Assembly: GCF_001761485.1 (NCBI RefSeq)
Contig: NC_090772.1
Coordinates: 1,982,501-2,046,500, forward strand
Direction of reading: 5' to 3'
DNA: 64,000 bases
DNA from: Yarrowia lipolytica
Taxonomy: Eukaryota > Ascomycota > Dipodascomycetes > Dipodascales
Of the stretch, positions 20,527 to 29,663 are shown in pieces. The first letter of the stretch is position 1. Every line of letters starts with the position of its first letter. The notes beneath the pieces were generated by a model. That model was given only the letters and a program-made list of their open reading frames with translations, was not told where the DNA came from and did not search any database. The translations under genes and the position numbers were made by a program.

Positions 20527-20803
20527 CTAGACAATCTGCGTCGGTGGGATTCCTGACCTTACAGTCTTGAACTCCTTGGGAGAGTAGATTCGGGTCTCCT
20601 TGTGGGTGTCATCTTCGTCGGCATCCGCTGGTGTCTTAGCAGCGAGTCTTCGGAGTTCAGAAGGGTCTTCTTCGGGGGTAGTAGAAGGCTGCCACTGGAT
20701 TCTGCTGATTGTAACGGTTCAGTACGAACAGGAGTAGGAGCAGGAGTGCAGTCAGACCCACTAAAGGATGCCATAAGATCCAGTTGCTGTGGATGGAGAG
20801 ACG
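20527..20803 (-). pseudogene. possible broken gene for a small membrane protein
   Basis: Two overlapping frames read like one protein. The first gives SNWILWHPLVGLTALLLLLL then FVLNRYNQQNPVAAFYYP, a good single transmembrane segment. The second gives EEDPSELRRLAAKTP, an acidic stretch, then THKETRIYSPKEFKTV with genome-typical codons (CGA, AAG, GAG, TCT, CCC). The frame changes at a run of five C (20674-20678 on plus as G). There is no in-frame ATG upstream of the first part. RIYSPKEF vaguely recalls the start of cytochrome-b5/MAPR domains, but nothing downstream continues it. It could be a decayed gene, an assembly error at the homopolymer, or chance. Confidence 0.35.
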
Positions 20804-21829
20804 TCAACCCAACAGTCATGATGGTATGAATTCTCTCCTATTTTGGTTGTAAAAGTTCTCTGATCCTCCATGGCAAACGAATCCCCAGGATTAGTGAAGT
20901 TTTGCCAACAATAAACAGTGTCTATTGCTCCTCTAAGTACTTGTGCTACAGCAAAAACAGTGGTAAGATCAAGTAAACTGATCCAGTAAACTGATCCAAT
21001 GACTGACCCAGTGAACAGATATCAGACATTACTGGTACTTCAACACTGTCGGCTCTGACAAACAGTCATCACTTCGATCTTTGATATTCTGTTTTTACTG
21101 GTCTTGACAAGTGGACAACTGTTTGGTCATTCTGGAAAACAGTATCAGGGTAGAATTTCTATCCCTCAGGATGGAACTGCTATCCCTCACTTCAGAAACA
21201 GTACAATATCGTTCTGTAGAAGTAAGAACATTGTAATCGTCTCGATCGCACAAAAGACCCCGCATCTCTCATCACTTAACCCGCCTCTTCTGGAACTGTG
21301 ACACTGCGAGCTGCTGTCTCTCCAATTCCGTCTTCCATGACTTAGATATGGCGATACTGGACTCGTACTTGTTCAGAGCAGCTGCTGAAGGCCTCGGGAA
21401 AAGCAGTATCCAGACAAGACAAGTATAGTACAGTACATACTGCATTGAGAAAGACCCACGATAGACTCTCGGCGAGCTTTAGAAAGTCGTCAGGAATACC
21501 AAATGGGGTGCAAGAGTGACTGTGAACATGCATTGTCATTCTTCAGATCACAGTCGAAGATTGCGAGAGAAACATCACCTCGGAAAGCAGCCATGTGGAG
21601 GGGTTACTAAACATGTTAATGTCAGGTAGTCGCCGTCACCCAGCTCCGGCCTTCATCGTCACCCTTGTCATTGTCACCGATCTACGGTCTAGTCATTGTC
21701 ACCGATCTACGGTCTAGTCATTGTCACTCTTTGTCGTAGTCTGCCTCACATTCTTCGACTTCGAATCTGCGATAAAAGATGACACAATCTCATATACATG
21801 TTATTCATTTGCTATTTAAACAAATACCT
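20804..21829. other. intergenic region downstream of FDH
   Basis: No gene supported. Short repeats of AACTGATCCA near 20975-21000 and a 25-bp repeat at 21667-21727. Confidence 0.55.
21667..21727. repeat. 25-bp tandem repeat, 2.4 units
   Basis: Two perfect copies of a 25-mer starting GTCATTGTCACCGATC and a third partial copy of 11 bases. It lies about 100-160 bases past the FDH stop codon, in its 3' flank. Confidence 0.9.
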
Positions 21830-22936
21830 TCACTTCTGCTGGTGCTCCTTGTGCTCCTTGTCGTCACCGTAGGCCTTTGTACCATAATGGCCGTTGATAC
21901 AGATGATATCCTGGGGTCTGTAATTCTGCTTTCCCGAGAAAAAGACCTCGAGGATCTTCTTGGTACCCTCAGCGTATCGGCCCTGGGCGTCGATGGAAGT
22001 GCCGGAGATGTGGGGAGTCATGGCGTTTCCACCGCCGTACTTATTTCGCATGGTTCTCCAGGGGTGGTCCTTGGAGGCAGGCTGGGGGAACCAGACGTCA
22101 CCGCCATATCCTCGGATCTTGCCCAACTCGAGAGCGTCGACAATGTCCTCGGTGACGCAGATGGCTCCTCGAGCAGTGTTGACGAGCCAAGCGCCGTCCT
22201 TCATGTGGGAAATGAGCTCCTTGTTGAAGAGACCCTTGGTGGAGGCGTGAAGGGGACAGTTGATGGTGACAACGTCACAGAGAGAGAGCATCTCCTCCAG
22301 AGACTCGACTCGTCGGCATCCAATCTCCTTCTCCACATCAGCTGGCATAGCCTGGTAGTCGTAGTAGAGCATCTCCATGGGGTCAAAGGGCTTGCATCGC
22401 TTGAGCACTCGCTGGCCGATTCGACCGCCTCCAACGGTGCCAATGACCTTTCCCTCGAGATCGTACGAGTCCTTGGCGACAGCAGCCACATTCCAGCCGC
22501 CCTCGATGATCTGCTCGTGGGCGGGCACAAAGTTTCGGACCAGCACCAGCATGGTCATAACGACGTGCTCTGCGACAGACTGGACATTAGAACCAGTTAC
22601 CTCAAGAACAGAGATATCTCGGGCGTTGGCTGCGTCGAGATCGACGTGGTCGGAGCCAACACCAGCGGTGATGCAGATCTTGAGCTTTTTGGCCTTGTCA
22701 ATTCGCTCCTTGTTGATGTAGCCGGGGTGGAAAGGGGTGGTGATGACTACATCGGCATCGACAATCTCCTTGTCAAGCACAGAGTGGGCACCGTCCTTGG
22801 AAGAGGTGGTGACAAGAGTGTGGCCCTGTGACTCGAGCCAGTCTCTGATTCCGAGCTCGTTCTCGGTGCATCCAAGTAGCTTTGGCTCATCCTTGGCGTG
22901 GGAGCCGGCATCGTATAGAACAAGAAGGACCTTCAT
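21830..22936 (-). CDS. FDH1: NAD-dependent formate dehydrogenase
   Basis: 368 residues, the usual length for yeast FDH. Oxidises formate to CO2 with NAD in the cytosol. By alignment from memory with the Candida boidinii enzyme, all key residues are present: Asn117, Arg256 (NTARG), Gln285 (WFPQPA) and His309 (PHISGTS). The nucleotide site is GTVGGGRIG at 166-174 and the NAD-selecting Asp193 is in YYDYQ. The third Gly of the Rossmann loop replaces the common Ala. The C-terminus HQQK has no peroxisomal signal. The upstream region (minus strand) is CCACCA-rich with a likely TATA-like TATAAAAG near 23025. This genus is known to carry several FDH copies, so paralogue identity is not settled. Confidence 0.95.
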   Translation of the reverse strand: MKVLLVLYDAGSHAKDEPKLLGCTENELGIRDWLESQGHTLVTTSSKDGAHSVLDKEIVDADVVITTPFHPGYINKERIDKAKKLKICITAGVGSDHVDLDAANARDISVLEVTGSNVQSVAEHVVMTMLVLVRNFVPAHEQIIEGGWNVAAVAKDSYDLEGKVIGTVGGGRIGQRVLKRCKPFDPMEMLYYDYQAMPADVEKEIGCRRVESLEEMLSLCDVVTINCPLHASTKGLFNKELISHMKDGAWLVNTARGAICVTEDIVDALELGKIRGYGGDVWFPQPASKDHPWRTMRNKYGGGNAMTPHISGTSIDAQGRYAEGTKKILEVFFSGKQNYRPQDIICINGHYGTKAYGDDKEHKEHQQK

Positions 22937-23535
22937 CTTGGTGGTTGTAGTGGTATGGTGGTGCTGTGGTGGTGGTGGTGTGCGTTTTTGTGCTGATGGT
23001 GATTAGAGAGGACTTGGAGCCCCTTTTATATCGTTTTTTCGCCATTTCGTCCCCGCCTGGTGTGTATAGGTTGCATTAATCCTGCTGAATCGCGGCGTTT
23101 AGACGGATGGACTGTGCGGCTCATTTATTTCAATATCTTGCTAATTAAGCGAAGAACTTTGCAGCTCCATTTTCGACGAATTAGATAGTTACCTGGTAGT
23201 GAAAGTAAGGAAATCAAATCATTAGGTCATCTTAATTCCCCCGGTACTATTGAAGCCATGTTTTTCTACAAATATACCGCTTTTTTGACCGTCTCGAAAC
23301 ATCCGCTAAACTATTTCCGAGCCGCATCAACGGTCCATGTGAATTTCCGAGCCGCACCAACTTGGGCCGGATTATGCAAACAAACAATGCACACATCTGA
23401 AAAGCACCAGCTCGCAGAGGTGTATAAGCCTAGGGGGAAGGAATAAAAAGTACAACAATTCAATATCAAAAAGATTACACCAACCACGAATCTCGCACTA
23501 CAAAAATTAATTACTAGTTAGATCTCTGAACGGAT
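22937..23535. other. FDH upstream region and tRNA-Gly downstream flank
   Basis: Contains the CCACCA-rich FDH leader, a TATA-like sequence (ATATAAAAG on minus) near 23022-23032, and AT-rich sequence. The AAAAA at 23502-23506 is a TTTTT terminator candidate for the minus-strand tRNA-Gly. Confidence 0.5.
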
Positions 23536-23606
23536 TGCGCCGACCCGGAATCGAACCGGGGGCCCATCGATGGCAACGATGGATTTTACCACTAAACCAT
23601 CGGCGC
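23536..23606 (-). tRNA. tRNA-Gly(GCC)
   Basis: On the minus strand the acceptor GCGCCGA pairs with TCGGCGC, discriminator A. Anticodon loop TTGCCAT gives GCC. The T-arm CCCGG TTCGATT CCGGG pairs perfectly. 71 nt without intron, the usual size for tRNA-Gly. The anticodon stem CCATC/GATGG is intact. Confidence 0.96.
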
Positions 23607-24568
23607 TTTTTTTCTTGATGTCAAAAATTGAAGTTTCTATAACTATCCAATAATGAGCCAGATCGGCCGTTTTACTAGATGTGATAATTTCAATAAAAGA
23701 TAAAGTCTTCTATGGGTCATTAATTTCCTCTGCTCCTTTTTTGTAGAGTTTCAAGTTATTTTGAATGATTTCTACGTTATTGAAAACTTCAAATTTGGAG
23801 CTCTTGTTTTTGAAACCATTGACACATGGTGGCTTGGGGTTTGGTTGAATTCCAGAGCAACACGATAACTCTTGTTACACTTATTATTGTTATTCTTGCC
23901 TTTAGTGTGTGTCTTTCCTGTATATCTCGCGTTTTATACAGGATTAACATCGACCCTGGATGTGGCACGATCCAAAACATGGCGTATCAGAAACTGAGAC
24001 TCGAAGAGAAGCTGGTGGAGTTGATTTCCTAGTTACAATTCATTCAATTTCTCTATCTATTCACTACTGTACTTGTTTTCTTGCATCACTGACTAGGGTG
24101 AGAAGTCTACGGATGGAGGCTAGTGAGACCTGCGGGACGAACAGATTTCCGATTGTGGACATGATGCGAGGTAATGAGATGGGTTTTCAACTGCAATCAA
24201 AGCAATCTCAAGCTGTCTGATTCAGTTTGTATTTCCCAAGTTCAACATTTCTGCGATACAAAATTAATCGGAACACTTTTTTCAGACTGGTGCAACTGGA
24301 CCCTTCATCGCGAAACTTGTAGCAAAACAGTTCAAAGGCAAGAAACCAGTTTCTACTGATGGAAATCTTTCGGGGAGCCGTTCACATCCCCCGACCTCGT
24401 GAGATTGTCTCCCTTCTGGACAGACCATGTTTGGACACATTCCAAAGGTCCAAATAATAGCACTTTACTGTAGTGTACACTCTGGCTAACATATACCGAC
24501 ACATCCATTCGTAAGCATAATATTAAGAGATACGGTCATTAAGAGATATAGTTGGTGCAGTGCCGTCT
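23607..24568. other. intergenic region between tRNA-Gly and the methyltransferase gene
   Basis: AT-rich, with short ORFs lacking codon bias. No gene, strong repeat or motif seen. Confidence 0.5.
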
Positions 24569-25366
24569 TCAGTTGGCTCGGGCAACCCATCTCAATCTAA
24601 CGTAACCCGCATACCACTTTTTGGAATGAGGTTCGTAGTTGGTGGTCTTGAGGGTATCGACAATGTAATCAAGAGCCGCGGACCGCTTGCTTTCATCAAT
24701 CTCGCTCAGGAAGTTGAATCCGAACAACTCCAGCCACTTTCGAAGCCCCTCGCCTTCTGCGAGCTCAGTAGATCGGTAGACTCGCTCAATCTTCTCGACC
24801 GAAAAGCCCGCTTCCTGGAGAAATTTTGCAATAACATGTTCATGGGGAAAGTACCATGGCGAGGCAGCAGCAGCCTGCTCAACGGTTTTGTTTCCAAACT
24901 TCTCCACGGCCATAATGAAAGCGGCCTGGATCTCGGCCACGTTTCCGAACCCGCCCATTTCACACACAAAGGTGCCTCCGGGCTGGAGCAGGTGGTGGAT
25001 CTTCTTGAATACTGCCACTCGCTGGGAATCCGTCTTAGTCTGCGACAAAATCCAATGGAAAGTGGCGTTGGAAAACACCTTGGAGTACTTGTGAGAGTGG
25101 TTCCACTGGTCCAGCTTTGAACAGTCCACCACCTCGGCGTTGAGACCGCGGCTTTGGCTGAGCTCGACCATGTTGGACGAGTTGTCAATTCCGAAAATGG
25201 ACTCGCACCGCTTGCTGAGATCCTGGGTCAGCTTGCCGTCTCCACATCCAATGTCAAGGATGGAGTCTGAAGATTGCGGATCGAGCCATTGCTGCACGAC
25301 AGAGGTGAGCTGAGGCACAAACGCCGCGTCCTCTGTGTATTTCTTGGCGTTCCAGGGATCTGACAT
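24569..25366 (-). CDS. class I SAM-dependent methyltransferase
   Basis: 265 residues from MSDPWNAKKY. The SAM-binding motif I is ILDIGCGDGKL (about 37-47), followed by the acidic residue loop FGIDNSS, a VVDCSKLD loop and the motif IV-like FSNATFHWIL, which resembles the trans-aconitate methyltransferase/UbiE-type methyltransferase-11 group. S. cerevisiae Tmt1 and Crg1 are possible relatives, but the substrate cannot be read from sequence. No signal peptide; probably cytosolic. The frame is open 49 codons further upstream but without an ATG, so 25366 is the start. The segment SPWYFPHEHVIAKFLQEAGF continues the family fold. Confidence 0.82.
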   Translation of the reverse strand: MSDPWNAKKYTEDAAFVPQLTSVVQQWLDPQSSDSILDIGCGDGKLTQDLSKRCESIFGIDNSSNMVELSQSRGLNAEVVDCSKLDQWNHSHKYSKVFSNATFHWILSQTKTDSQRVAVFKKIHHLLQPGGTFVCEMGGFGNVAEIQAAFIMAVEKFGNKTVEQAAAASPWYFPHEHVIAKFLQEAGFSVEKIERVYRSTELAEGEGLRKWLELFGFNFLSEIDESKRSAALDYIVDTLKTTNYEPHSKKWYAGYVRLRWVARAN

Positions 25367-26331
25367 GGTGAACAAGTGTGTGAAAAGTCGGACTGGGGTT
25401 CTTGTGGATTCCCGGACCGCCTCTTCTCTATATATGTTGACGTTGAGCGATATCGCAAACTCTAAACCGAGCGATATCGGCGGTCTAAAGGGGGATCTGG
25501 AGAGCAATAGCAAGAGTCAAACCAGAGTCTTTCAAGGTGGATAGGGCCGAATTGTGCTAGAAATGATCATCTGGTATGTTACTTTGGTCATGAACTGGCG
25601 GTTAGAGAGTCTCATCGGCGTTTTAGGTGCCATGGTAGACTTACAGACAGACATACCAGAGTAGGTACTTAGTGTACTTACAGTAGCTAGAGGACAACTA
25701 CAGGACAAGTGCTTGAACTCCTGTTCTGAGATATCATTACCGTTCGTTGGATACTCTTTAGATGAGCCTTCCAGATTTCGCTGAACTACTTCTTCTCCGC
25801 GTCTCGCCAGATGCACAATATGCACTATTCCCCACACTGGGAATATTGTTCTGTTTTTCGCCGGGGTGAATAGGGTTGTGGACAAGTCGACTTTGAGAAA
25901 AGAAGAAAAACGGAAAAAACGGAAAAAAAGGGGGGGGGGGGAAGGGAAGAGTATTAGATCCGTTAGATGCCACCATTGGCGTTTGTCGGTTTAGTTGTTT
26001 CTTGGCTCGGCTGTGTTTCTGTACAATCAGAAGAAAAGAAAAATCACAAGTACAAGAAATGTATTGTACCAAATGAAGTCATGCTTGTACAATACCGTAT
26101 GAAGTCATACGGTTCGTGTAGCGCTTGTGCTTGCACTTTTGAAAGACAAACAATATCCACTGTGGAACTTGGAAACAACTCCCCCAACACTCCGGCGCCG
26201 GCTAGAACCCCTGAATGGCACTTGCATATCTAATCTGAACCAGACAAATAATCAAACCTGTCAACAAGACCACCAAATGAGACAAATGAGACCAGAAAAA
26301 GATGCCCTGGAATCGCCCAGTATCGCCCGGG

Positions 26332-26369
26332 ATGGCACAGTAGGCACAGTATGGCACAGTAGGCACAGT
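26332..26369. repeat. 19-bp tandem repeat, two units
   Basis: Two perfect copies of ATGGCACAGTAGGCACAGT, followed by a diverged ATGGCTCGG. Confidence 0.9.
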
Positions 26370-27080
26370 ATGGCTCGGTGGCTCTTCTCTCCAACTCAGG
26401 TAATCAACTTACCCTGTCTTCGGCAGAGCGTTTGGGCCGAGCCACGGACCAGTTAAAGAGGCGCGAGGGATTGGCAATGGACGACAGGCCATTAGATAAG
26501 CATTTTGGTGGCTGACAATACTTGAATAGTGTCTGCTTTCAAGTTTACACCCTCCAAGTTGTCAACCACCACCCTCTCAGCCAAGTCAACTCCTCAATGA
26601 TGTGCACATGACGTCAGACCTGCTTTGGGAGTCTAGACCGGAGAATTAGGGCAGGGCCTGGTCGGCGTGCTCTTGAAGCGGAGCACCGGTCGAGTGGACG
26701 ATTGTCCTCTGTCGATTGTCTTAGGTCGACCACTGAACTCCACCCGTTGTTGCGCCCCTCCGACGGAACATTATTGCTGGAGTAAATCCGTTTTTCCGCA
26801 CGCTTGTCTCCTCCGGCAGAGTCTATTTGGTGGGCCAGTGCGAAGGGAGCCAATGTAAAATGCTGGGGAAAAACAGCTTGTTTGTGAAGGGAAAAAACGC
26901 CCCCAAAGTTGGTCGTGTGCCGGGGGGAAGGGGGCATATTTATACACGGACGGGCTTGGCGCGGGGAACACAAACACACACCCCGGCACCGCCCCGGGCC
27001 CCGGGCCCCGAGCATCAGTCCATCGGTCGACTCTCCGCAATTATACCGCCTGTAATTGTGCTTGGGTTGCACCTACATAA

Positions 27081-27112
27081 TGGCACATAATTGCACATAA
27101 TTGCACATAATT
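27081..27112. repeat. 10-bp repeat TTGCACATAA in LETM1-like promoter
   Basis: Three copies (first one TGGCACATAA) with a fourth diverged unit TTCCACATGC, 130-160 bases before the start codon. Confidence 0.85.
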
Positions 27113-27241
27113 CCACATGCACCAGTCGCCCCCAACCAAAAACACCAATTATAGTTGCAACAGCACCAGACTCGGGATCACCACCACCTCACCTCCACCT
27201 CACCACCACCTCACATCAGGGTATCCATCACTCGCACGACC

Positions 27242-28723
27242 ATGATCAGGGCGAGATACACGAGTCTGCGGCTGGCCGGCGCCGTGAAGCCCCGGGCCGG
27301 AGACCGGGGACGGCCGCTGCTGGGGGTGACTCAAATGAGTCAAATCAGCTCCACCGCCCCTCCACCCGAGTCGCACAAGAACCAGCCGTCGCCACTGCCG
27401 TTCTACGACACCCATCAGGAGCAGTCCGAGGCGTATAGCAAGCGACAGCGGCAGCCGCTGTTTGTGGCGACCCGCAACATGGGTCTGTTCCCCCTGGTGG
27501 ACTGCGAACGATCGCTGGATCAGGCGCTCAAAAGCAAGGTGTTCCAGCAAAACTGGTTTGCGGCCGACTACGACGCGGACCTGGTCAACGCACCAACAAC
27601 ATTGACAATCACAGAGGCCGAGATCGACCGACAAAGGCGCGAGAAGGAGGCCAAAAAGGCAGCCAAAAAGACGGCCAACAAGGCGCCCGACAGCAGCAAC
27701 ACCGCAGACACCACCAAACCAACACAATCACCACAAACACCATCCAAGTTCAAACAGCTGACCGCTCTGGCCAAGGTGGCTCTTACAGTGTACAAGTCCG
27801 GCATCAAAAACGTCTGGATCAACCGCAGCCAAGCCAAGCAGCTGCTCAAAAAGTACGCCGCCTCCAACAAGACCGATATCACCGACGCCGTACTTGAACA
27901 CTACTTCTACAACCAGGTGGCCACCCACAAACGCATCTTTTCAACCGTGACCGGCGAGCTGACGTTACACAAGCGAGACAAAGAAATCGCCCGAGAGCGA
28001 GACAACAACCGCCGCAAGATTGAGGTCAACATCCTACCACCAGACGGAGAGGCTCTCACGCGGTCCGAATACCAGCTCATTCTGCGAACCGCGCGCGACT
28101 TCCCCAAACTGCCGCTTTTCGTGGTGGTATTTTGCATCTGCTTCGAGTTCACACCGCTGGTGGTTCTCGCATTCCCACAGGTTCTTCCAGGCACATGTGT
28201 GATCCCTTCCCAGGCCCGCAAGATGCTGGAGGTCCGGTCCAAGGCCACTCGCGATCTGCTCAAGCTCAAGGGCGAGACCCAGCCCGCTCACTCGACATAC
28301 CATCTGAACAAGGACCAATTGCACGCAATTTGCAAAGCCCTCAAGCTCACAGCCTCCATGGTGCCTATCAACTGGTATCCAACTTCGTGGCTGCAGACCC
28401 GTGTGGAAAACCACATGAAGCAGGTGCGTGCAGACGACATTCTCATTGCAAAGAGCGGAGGAGCATGGAACATGTCTCTTGCTGAGCTACAGCAGGCGTG
28501 TTTGGATCGAGGCATTCCTGTGATTGCCGAGGACGGAACCGCATACAACGTCGACTGGATGCGAGTCAACATCTTCTACTGGATCGTCAATTACTCACGA
28601 GGTCGCTACGATGCAGGATACCTGTTTGCGGACTTTGAGGATCTGCATCCCGAGGAGGCGTCGCAGGTCATGTATCTGCGAGATGAGTACGATTGGTCGC
28701 TGGTGAATCTCAAGCGACCTTGA
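27242..28723 (+). CDS. LETM1-like mitochondrial inner membrane protein
   Basis: 493 residues. The N-terminus MIRARYTSLRLAGAVKPRAG is Arg-rich and without acids, a typical mitochondrial presequence. A Lys/Ala-rich linker follows. The LETM1 core is recognisable in LRTARDFPKLPLFVVV then FEFTPLVVLAFPQVLPGTC, matching the family pattern R-DFxKLxPF...E..P..L..FP..LP. A C-terminal ribosome-binding-like helical domain has LNKDQLHAICKALKL and WMRVNIFYWIVNY. LETM1/Mdm38 proteins act in mitochondrial K+/H+ exchange and in insertion of mitochondrially made proteins. This one is divergent, so Mdm38/Ylh47 orthology is not claimed. The ATG at 27242 is the first in frame; 29 upstream codons are open but lack ATG. 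Confidence 0.8.
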   Translation: MIRARYTSLRLAGAVKPRAGDRGRPLLGVTQMSQISSTAPPPESHKNQPSPLPFYDTHQEQSEAYSKRQRQPLFVATRNMGLFPLVDCERSLDQALKSKVFQQNWFAADYDADLVNAPTTLTITEAEIDRQRREKEAKKAAKKTANKAPDSSNTADTTKPTQSPQTPSKFKQLTALAKVALTVYKSGIKNVWINRSQAKQLLKKYAASNKTDITDAVLEHYFYNQVATHKRIFSTVTGELTLHKRDKEIARERDNNRRKIEVNILPPDGEALTRSEYQLILRTARDFPKLPLFVVVFCICFEFTPLVVLAFPQVLPGTCVIPSQARKMLEVRSKATRDLLKLKGETQPAHSTYHLNKDQLHAICKALKLTASMVPINWYPTSWLQTRVENHMKQVRADDILIAKSGGAWNMSLAELQQACLDRGIPVIAEDGTAYNVDWMRVNIFYWIVNYSRGRYDAGYLFADFEDLHPEEASQVMYLRDEYDWSLVNLKRP

Positions 28724-29130
28724 GAGCCTGTGGGAAGGATGCCGTAGAATTGGACGCCCACGCTGACAGCTACACTTCCCAGATACAATATTGTACATAT
28801 GTATATTATGATGATGACCCCATTCCAGAGAGCGTAGGTCTAACCATCATCTGACAAATGGTACGGTATCATAGACTATCGTTCCACATGTATTCCTGCC
28901 CTAATACGGTACCGCCCGCACCCATAGTGTATGTTCACCGTTTTCCGGTCAACATAACTTATGAAAAGTCCAGTTTACAACCAGCACTTGGGGTATATAT
29001 AACACGTCTCACCGGGTCCAGGAATGTCATAGCGAGTTCTTAGCAAGTACAGCATGTCTTTTATGCCCTGATTACCACAGATATAACCCCCCTCCTCCAT
29101 CACGCTCAAATGGCTCTGTAGAAACATGCG
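28724..29130. other. intergenic region
   Basis: 3' flank of the LETM1-like gene, ATGGTACGGTATC-type short sequences near 28858, TATATATAA at about 28994. No gene seen. Confidence 0.5.
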
Positions 29131-29466
29131 ATGAACACACTGGCGTTTGAAGTCACTCTGGCGCAATTGGACCGGCTCTGTATTCTCTATAGAGTCGACT
29201 ATATGCTCAAACAGGACTGTAGAGCCATTTCTGCTGGCCTGACTTTGCTATATGACCAGGGAGAGACGTTGAAGAGAATAGGTACAAGGGCACAACTGGA
29301 GGAGTTTCATGTACATTACCGTTCCAAGTTGGATGCTTTGGATGAGGTGATGCAGTTGTTACAGAGGATCAACTACTTGAAGCGGAGAATCTCTCTAGAG
29401 GAGCTTGCCCGAGCTACGAATGTGAGACTGTTTATGAGGTATCACAGGTTTCACAATAGATTCTAA
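29131..29466 (+). CDS. small hypothetical helical protein
   Basis: 111 residues, not recognised. Composition is protein-like and strongly helical with regular Leu spacing (LEEFHVHYRSKLDALDEVMQ, then LLQRINYLKRRISLEELARA), basic at the end (RYHRFHNRF). Codon bias is weak (many AGA, TTG, CTA), so it may be a low-expression gene, a relic, or chance. A TATATATAA lies about 135 bases upstream. The 33-bp hairpin begins 43 bases after its stop. Confidence 0.4.
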   Translation: MNTLAFEVTLAQLDRLCILYRVDYMLKQDCRAISAGLTLLYDQGETLKRIGTRAQLEEFHVHYRSKLDALDEVMQLLQRINYLKRRISLEELARATNVRLFMRYHRFHNRF

Positions 29467-29508
29467 TTTATCGAGTGAGAAATGAGTGCATGTATGTAAA
29501 AGTAGTAT

Positions 29509-29586
29509 TAGAAGCGATCTTCAGGCCATTTCCATTTGAATATCGAAGTCGCCATTCAGATGGAAATGGCCTGAAGATCGCTTCTA
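29509..29586. repeat. 33-bp inverted repeat (hairpin) between convergent genes
   Basis: Left arm 29509-29541 and right arm 29554-29586 pair over 33 positions with a single mismatch (a G-U wobble in RNA at the 28th pair), around a 12-base loop. The outer 27 pairs are perfect. It lies between the end of the small plus-strand ORF and the end of the minus-strand transporter gene. Confidence 0.97.
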
Positions 29587-29663
29587 TTCATCAAAACACC
29601 AACAAATTGGTTCAACAAATACTTAATCAAAACTCATAAATTAACTACTGTACTGGGCTATAA

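Larger units (their letters stand above)
25367..27241. other. intergenic region, divergent promoters
   Basis: Shared upstream region of the methyltransferase (minus) and the LETM1-like gene (plus). Contains an A/G homopolymer tract near 25898-25942 including ten or more consecutive G, the repeat at 26332-26369, a GC palindrome-rich GGGCCCCGGGCCC patch near 26993-27008, and the 10-bp repeat at 27081-27110. No gene seen in 1.9 kb. Confidence 0.5.

Noticed and set aside
21779-22831. 350-codon frame antisense to formate dehydrogenase
   Set aside because: Shadow of a highly biased gene; no independent support.
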